Shown here in pieces: positions 6,474 through 9,932 of a stretch of 9,932 bases of DNA. Origin of the DNA: Candidatus Eiseniibacteriota bacterium (GTDB lineage: Bacteria; Arandabacterota; Arandabacteria; JAGLYR01); the NCBI GenBank assembly GCA_023132135.1, contig JAGLYR010000070.1, positions 1 through 9,932 of the forward strand, in the 5' to 3' direction. A model generated the notes under the pieces. It had not been told where the DNA came from. It saw nothing but the letters and a program-made list of their open reading frames with translations, and did no database searches. A program made the translations under genes and the position numbers. The stretch's first letter is position 1. Every line of letters starts with the position of its first letter.

Positions 6474-7654
6474 CTCGCATTTCCCGACGGCCATCCGCCG
6501 CCGCGACTCTTCTTTCCTTCTGTATCTTGGCGCTGGCTGCCGGCGCGCCCGCCCAGACACCTGTGGCTCATAACATTGCGGACTCCGTGGAGCAGCTGAA
6601 GCGACTGCGCGCGGACCTGGAGACCAAGCGGGAGGTGGCCAAGAATCTGGGTGGGCGGGAGCAGAGTGTTCTGGACGAAATCCGGGAGCTGGAGGAGAGC
6701 CTGGGACTGACCAGAAAAATCCTGAGAGGTCTCCATCGGCAGGAGGAAGTGCTGGCTGCGGAACTCTCCCTGGCGCACGCAGCGCTGGATGAATCCGGGC
6801 GTCGGCTCAAGATGCGGAAGGATGAGCTTGCAAAGGCCCTTCGGAGGCTTTACAAACACGGGAGGTACCATTCCCTGGAGATCCTTCTCAGCTCCCGGTC
6901 GTTTCCGAACCTTCTGGAGAGATTTCGTTTCCTGGGATCGGTGGCCGTCAGGAACCGCCAGATTCTCCATCAGATTGAGATTGAACAGACACGGTATGAC
7001 GAAACATGCCGTACCCTGGTGCGGAGATCAAGGGATCTGGAAGAGCTGAGAGAGGAGAGGGAGGGGGAGGAGGGGAGAATCGAGGCGGACGTAGGACGCC
7101 GGACGCGAATTCTCGGGGACGTTCGGTCCGAGAAGTCCAAGTACGATCACATGGTATTGGATCTCGAACGCTCCGCCCGGGAGCTGGAGACCCTCATTGC
7201 GAGGATGGAGGAAGCCCGGGCCCGGGCCGCTGCCGCTCCGGGTGCGGATTTCGGATCCCGCAAGGGCGGTCTGCCTCCTCCTGTCGAGGGTGAGGTGGCT
7301 GTGACATTCGGGAAACACCGCCACCCCCAATTCGGTACCGTGACCATTTCCAACGGAGTAGACTACCGGGCCAGACTGGGGGCGCCGGTGAAAGCGGTGG
7401 CTCCGGGCCTGGTGGAACACGTGAGCTGGCTGACAGGCTATGGGCAATGTGTTATTCTGAGTCATGGGAACGGGTATTACACGCTGTACGCACACTGTGG
7501 TGAGGTGATGGTGGAGGTCGGACAATCGGTGAGTGAGGGTATGACGGTTGCGTCGGTGGGGGACACCGGCTCGCTCATTGGGCCGGCTCTCCATTTCGAA
7601 ATCCGGCAGGGTCGCGAGGCCCTGAACCCTGCGGATTGGGTGCGGTCCCGATGA
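6464..7654 (+). CDS. envC: EnvC-like murein hydrolase activator (coiled coil plus degenerate LytM/M23 domain)
   Basis: This 396-residue exported protein most likely binds the periplasmic loop of FtsX and activates septal amidases. Residues 1-30 form a signal peptide (basic S-R-R-P, hydrophobic core, A-G-A-P-A before Q31). Residues about 40-250 are charged heptad-rich helix, the long coiled coil of EnvC/PcsB-type FtsX partners. The LytM domain spans about 274-393 (V-E-G-E-V-A-V-T-F-G to N-P-A-D-W-V). The catalytic set is incomplete: the H-x-x-x-D motif reads S-N-G-V-D (Ser296 in place of His, Asp300 kept), Y-A-H (His344) is kept, and the H-x-H motif reads A-L-H (Ala375, His377). Loss of one metal ligand and one catalytic histidine argues for an activator, as in EnvC, and not an active endopeptidase. 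AAGGAG at 6453-6458 precedes the ATG by 5 bases, and the gene overlaps ftsX by 10 bases. The alternative is a plain M23 peptidase, which the missing residues make unlikely. Confidence 0.88.
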   Translation: MGLARISRRPSAAATLLSFCILALAAGAPAQTPVAHNIADSVEQLKRLRADLETKREVAKNLGGREQSVLDEIRELEESLGLTRKILRGLHRQEEVLAAELSLAHAALDESGRRLKMRKDELAKALRRLYKHGRYHSLEILLSSRSFPNLLERFRFLGSVAVRNRQILHQIEIEQTRYDETCRTLVRRSRDLEELREEREGEEGRIEADVGRRTRILGDVRSEKSKYDHMVLDLERSARELETLIARMEEARARAAAAPGADFGSRKGGLPPPVEGEVAVTFGKHRHPQFGTVTISNGVDYRARLGAPVKAVAPGLVEHVSWLTGYGQCVILSHGNGYYTLYAHCGEVMVEVGQSVSEGMTVASVGDTGSLIGPALHFEIRQGREALNPADWVRSR

Positions 7655-7678
7655 CAATGGCCGGGTGAGAGTGAGACC

Positions 7679-8587
7679 ATGGCGGAATATGTGGAAGTGC
7701 GGTTCAAAGGTAACCAGAGGCATGTATTTCCAAGGCCCGAGGACTGCGATCTGAGTCTTGGGGACTGGGTCGTGGCCGAGCGCGATTCGGGAAAGACCGT
7801 TGGCAGAATTTCGCTGATGGGCGTCCTGGCGGAGATGAAAGCGAGTTGCTGCTCCGGGTCCAGGGTTCTGCGGAGAGTAACGGAGGGGGATCTCAAGATC
7901 CATCGGGAGAACGGAGAGCGCGAGAGGCAGGCGTTCCGGGTCTGTGAAGAGCGGATCGGCGAACGGGGCCTGGAGATGAAACTGGTGGATGTCGAGTGCA
8001 ATTTTGACAGCGGCCGGCTGACTTTCTTCTTTACAGCGGCCCAGCGGGTAGATTTCCGGGCGCTGGTGAGGGACTTGGCCTCCATCTTCAAGACGAGGAT
8101 AGAACTCCGGCAGATCGGCGTCCGGGATGAAGCCAAACGAATGTCCGGCCTTGGGAGCTGCGGGCGGAGCTTCTGCTGCAGTTCATTCCTGACGGAGTTT
8201 GAGCCCGTCACTCTCAAGATGGCCCGGGAGCAGCATCTGTCTCCCAATCCCACAAAGATCTCCGGTGCCTGCGGCCGGCTGATGTGCTGTCTCGTTTACG
8301 AGCGGGAGCTCTACAGAGAAGCGAGCCAGAAACTCCCCAGGGTCGGGAGCAAAGTGTCGTGGAATGGGCATGAGGGAACCGTCAGCAAGGTAGACATCTT
8401 CTCCGAGATGGTGGATGTCGCGGCCGATGACGGGACAGTTGAGCGCATTCCGGGCGACAAGCTGAGAGGCGGGAGGGAGCGACTCCCCAGGCGGCTTTTC
8501 CGTCGGCGTGCGGATAGCCGCGGTAAGAAGGGAGAAGGCCGGACGGAGAAAAAGGGGGGAGGCGGTGGTGGTGGCGGTTCTGAGTAG
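7679..8587 (+). CDS. ricT: PSP1-domain protein RicT (YaaT family)
   Basis: This 302-residue cytoplasmic protein is related to Bacillus RicT (YaaT), which with RicA and RicF forms an iron-sulfur complex that stimulates RNase Y-dependent mRNA maturation. The N-terminus E-Y-V-E-V-R-F-K opens the family fold. The PSP1 C-terminal region is about 60-146. The diagnostic cysteine block follows: G-S-C-G-R-S-F-C-C (Cys161, 166, 167) and G-A-C-G-R-L-M-C-C-L-V-Y-E (Cys198, 203, 204), with N-P-T-K-I-S-G between. The last 40 residues are basic and end in eight glycines then S-E; this tail is encoded over the next gene's ribosome-binding site and start region and is probably not conserved. ATG 7679 follows envC by 24 bases; the ribosome-binding site is modest (GTGAGAG, 7667-7673). 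In Bacillota ricT lies close to metG and tatD, as here. Family call secure; whether RicA, RicF or RNase Y exist in this organism cannot be seen. Confidence 0.92.
   Translation: MAEYVEVRFKGNQRHVFPRPEDCDLSLGDWVVAERDSGKTVGRISLMGVLAEMKASCCSGSRVLRRVTEGDLKIHRENGERERQAFRVCEERIGERGLEMKLVDVECNFDSGRLTFFFTAAQRVDFRALVRDLASIFKTRIELRQIGVRDEAKRMSGLGSCGRSFCCSSFLTEFEPVTLKMAREQHLSPNPTKISGACGRLMCCLVYERELYREASQKLPRVGSKVSWNGHEGTVSKVDIFSEMVDVAADDGTVERIPGDKLRGGRERLPRRLFRRRADSRGKKGEGRTEKKGGGGGGGGSE
8554..8562 (+). promoter_or_regulatory. Strong purine-rich ribosome-binding site for the tRNA-binding-domain gene
   Basis: GGGGGGAGG at 8554-8562 precedes three consecutive in-frame GTG codons at 8565, 8568 and 8571. Spacing of 5 or 8 bases favours GTG 8568 or 8571 as the true start; 8565 is too close. 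The same bases encode the polyglycine tail of RicT, so the two genes share this segment. Confidence 0.55.
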
Positions 8588-8900
8588 GCAGGATCTCGAG
8601 AAGCTGGATCTCCGTGTGGCTACGATTCTTGAGGCGGAACGGGTGAAGGACACGGACAGGTTGTTGCGACTGAAGGTCCGGCTGGGTGGAGAAGAGCGCC
8701 AGATCGTAGCCGGGATTGGGGGGGACTACGGGCCGGAAGATCTGCCCGGTCGCCGGATTGTGATGGTGGCGAACCTGAAGCCGGCGGTCATCCGGGGCGT
8801 GGAATCCCGCGGGATGCTTCTGGCTGCCGCGGAGGGGAAGAAGTCGGTTCTTGTCGGGCCATGCAGTGAAGTACCCGACGGGACAAGGGTGACCCTATGA
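8571..8900 (+). CDS. Stand-alone tRNA-binding domain (MetG C-terminal/beta, Trbp111-like)
   Basis: This protein of about 109 residues is a single OB-fold tRNA-binding domain of the kind found at the C-terminus of dimeric methionyl-tRNA synthetase and free as Trbp111 or MetG beta. Visible hallmarks are K-L-D-L-R-V-A-T-I-L-E-A-E (11-23), R-L-L-R-L-K-V-R-L-G-G-E-E-R-Q-I-V-A-G-I (30-49), V-A-N-L-K-P-A (66-72) and G-V-E-S-R-G-M-L-L-A-A (76-86). It would bind the outer corner of tRNA and dimerise, raising tRNA affinity of a synthetase made elsewhere. The catalytic Rossmann domain (HIGH and KMSKS motifs) is absent: the upstream gene is ricT, and the two overlap by 17 bases. GTG 8571 is preferred from ribosome-binding-site spacing; GTG 8568 is nearly as good. 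The stop overlaps the tatD start (ATGA). CsaA is a related alternative, but the sequence and location favour MetG-type. Domain call secure; role inferred. Confidence 0.88.
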   Translation: MAVLSRQDLEKLDLRVATILEAERVKDTDRLLRLKVRLGGEERQIVAGIGGDYGPEDLPGRRIVMVANLKPAVIRGVESRGMLLAAAEGKKSVLVGPCSEVPDGTRVTL

Positions 8901-9664
8901 TCGATACGCACGCGCACCTGACGATGAATCAGTTCAAGAAGGATCTGGACGCGGTTATCGATCGGGCCAGGAAGGAGAATGTCTCCAGGATCATCACGGT
9001 GGGAACCGATCCCGACGACTGCGACAGGGCGGTTGAGCTGGCGAACCGGCATAAGGACATCCACGCCGTGGTGGGAATTCACCCCCACGACTCGGATGGT
9101 GTGACAGACGAGGCGCTCGCGAAAATCGAGGCCCACGCGCAAAATCCGAAGGTCGTGGCAATCGGGGAAATCGGGCTGGACTTCTACCGGGACTATGCGG
9201 CCCGGGACGCCCAACGCCGCGCGTTTCGCGAGCAGATCCGTCTCGCCCGCAGAGTCAAACTCCCAGTCGTGATCCATTCGCGGGACACCTCTCTGGAAGT
9301 TCTTCAGATCCTGGAAAAGGAGAGCGCCGATGAGGTCGGCGGCGTTCTGCATTGCATGCCGGCGGATCCGGATCTGGCCCGCCGGGCAGAGGAGATGGGT
9401 TTCTACCTTTCTATCGCCGGAGTCGTTACCTACGACAAGGGCGCGCGGGATGGAATTATCAGAAGCGCATCCCCGGATCGCCTGCTGCTCGAGACGGATT
9501 GCCCGTACCTGACGCCGGTTCCTCTTCGCGGGAAGCGCAACGAACCCGCCTACGTGCGCTACACACTTCAGAGACTGGCGGAAATCCTGACAATGTTCCC
9601 GAAAGAAGTCGATGAACTGACGACGCGGAACGCCGTTCGGGCGTTTGGACTCGACCGGACGTAG
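8897..9664 (+). CDS. tatD: TatD family metal-dependent DNase
   Basis: This 255-residue cytoplasmic TIM-barrel hydrolase has the complete metal-binding set of the TatD family: D-T-H-A-H-L with His5 and His7, G-E-I-G-L-D-F-Y with Glu91, V-V-I-H-S-R-D with His127, L-H-C-M-P with His152, and L-E-T-D-C-P-Y-L with Asp201. Family members are 3'-5' exonucleases or phosphoesterases linked to DNA repair and RNA turnover. The loop after His152 reads H-C-M-P-A-D-P where many relatives have H-C-F-S-G; the ligand itself is kept. ATG 8897 overlaps the preceding stop by 4 bases. The N-terminal I-D-T-H-A-H-L begins at residue 2, which fixes the start. The stop TAG is the first triplet of the repeated 20-base motif. 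Likely the last gene of the operon. Length is normal (about 255-265). Confidence 0.95.
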   Translation: MIDTHAHLTMNQFKKDLDAVIDRARKENVSRIITVGTDPDDCDRAVELANRHKDIHAVVGIHPHDSDGVTDEALAKIEAHAQNPKVVAIGEIGLDFYRDYAARDAQRRAFREQIRLARRVKLPVVIHSRDTSLEVLQILEKESADEVGGVLHCMPADPDLARRAEEMGFYLSIAGVVTYDKGARDGIIRSASPDRLLLETDCPYLTPVPLRGKRNEPAYVRYTLQRLAEILTMFPKEVDELTTRNAVRAFGLDRT

Positions 9665-9681
9665 CCTGCATTTCTCACCAG
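9662..9681 (+). repeat. 20-base stop-codon motif, copy 2
   Basis: TAGCCTGCATTTCTCACCAG starts at the tatD stop codon and differs from the copy at 3428-3447 by one base. The flanks diverge at once (TTTTCTGCTACGG here, GGGCCGGAAGCGG there), so the shared block is sharply bounded on the right. On the left it begins inside the stop codon. The first T-run (TTTT, 9682-9685) has no stem before it, so intrinsic termination is not evident. Confidence 0.7.
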
Positions 9682-9774
9682 TTTTCTGCTACGGTACCGG
9701 TCCATGGGCTGCGAGATCCCTTTTCCCTCGTTGTTTCCGGCGGCGGACGGCAGTATTCCCAAATCCCAGTCGCT

Positions 9775-9796
9775 TGTCACCCTGTCACCTGTCACT
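9775..9796 (-). repeat. Short tandem heptamers (GGTGACA type), - strand
   Basis: Read on the + strand, TGTCACC at 9775-9781 and 9783-9789 and TGTCACT at 9790-9796 are three near-identical heptamers with one extra base between the first two. On the - strand these are AGTGACA, GGTGACA, GGTGACA, the same family as the units at 3501-3599. They lie in the non-coding tail after tatD, about 95 bases downstream of motif copy 2. The stretch between (9682-9774) shows no gene and no clear signal. Confidence 0.65.
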
Positions 9797-9822
9797 TGGT
9801 TGGGGCCAGTGCCCGGTCCGTG

Positions 9823-9900
9823 TGACGAGGGCGAGTGATGAGTGTCGAGTGTCGAGGAAATAGGGCGGAATCCCGCAGGCTGAATGGTGACGTGGCGAGT
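9823..9900 (+). repeat. Degenerate heptamer array (TGNCGAG/GGCGAGT type), + strand
   Basis: GGGCGAG (9829-9835), TGATGAG (9836-9842), TGTCGAG (9843-9849) and TGTCGAG (9850-9856) run in 7-base register, preceded by TGACGAG (9823-9829) with a one-base slip. Further on GGTGACG (9886-9892) and GGCGAGT (9894-9900) recur; GTGGCGAGTGC at 9892-9902 is identical to 3499-3509 in the earlier gap. This array is oriented opposite to the one at 9775-9796. The whole tail 9665-9932 shows no credible coding region; the short open frames crossing it are low-complexity repeat translations. Confidence 0.6.
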
Positions 9901-9932
9901 GCGGGAGAGGGGTGGGCGTTGTCGCTCTGTCC

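Noticed and set aside
5580-6560. Antisense 326-residue open frame opposite ftsX
   Set aside because: Low-complexity R/H/Q-rich product with no domain; it mirrors the codon pattern of ftsX.
7028-7903. Antisense 291-residue open frame opposite envC and ricT
   Set aside because: Crosses the junction of two well-supported genes on the other strand and encodes no recognisable fold.
9682-9774. Promoter or small gene between tatD and the heptamer arrays
   Set aside because: No convincing -35/-10 pair, ribosome-binding site or conserved small protein is visible.
9775-9900. Possible CRISPR array
   Set aside because: Units are 7 bases long and nearly contiguous, with no 25-40 base repeat and no regular spacers.

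Overview
The window is a compact, GC-rich (roughly 60% by eye), almost fully coding stretch with every gene on the + strand. The gene content points to a diderm (Gram-negative type) bacterium: periplasmic SurA-like chaperones, a lipoprotein, and FtsEX with an EnvC-like partner. It also carries linkages familiar from Bacillota: mfd near an RqcP/YabO-type S4 gene, and ricT next to metG-like and tatD genes. That mix, the GC content and the heptamer-rich intergenic DNA would fit a deep diderm lineage such as the FCB group or the Eisenbacteria/Krumholzibacteria type. This placement is inference; the window has no rRNA or other marker that decides it.

Layout: the C-terminal end of mfd (1-309); a parvulin-type peptidyl-prolyl isomerase lipoprotein (331-2067); a SurA-like isomerase starting inside it (about 2036-3430); a 239-base gap with a 20-base motif, a small hairpin and an inverted array of 7-base repeats (3428-3599); an RqcP-like S4 RNA-binding protein (3670-3939); pdxA (3936-4919); ftsE (4916-5575); ftsX (5598-6473); an EnvC-like LytM-domain protein (6464-7654); ricT/PSP1 (7679-8587); a stand-alone MetG-type C-terminal tRNA-binding domain (8571-8900); tatD (8897-9664); and a closing 268-base non-coding tail with a second copy of the 20-base motif and more heptamer repeats.

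From 3670 to 9664 the genes overlap by 4 to 17 bases or are separated by only 22-24 bases, so they look like one translationally coupled operon. The functional groups are envelope protein folding (two isomerases), ribosome rescue and RNA contact (S4 protein, tRNA-binding domain), vitamin B6 synthesis (pdxA), division-site peptidoglycan hydrolysis (FtsE-FtsX-EnvC module), RNA processing (RicT) and a metal-dependent nuclease (TatD).

The most unusual material is non-coding. The same 20-base sequence, with one mismatch, begins exactly at the TAG stop codon of two unrelated genes 6.2 kb apart. Both copies are followed by oppositely oriented arrays of a degenerate heptamer close to GGNGANA. This looks like a dispersed composite intergenic element, which I cannot assign to a described family. 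The second point of interest is the metG-like gene reduced to its tRNA-binding domain between ricT and tatD.
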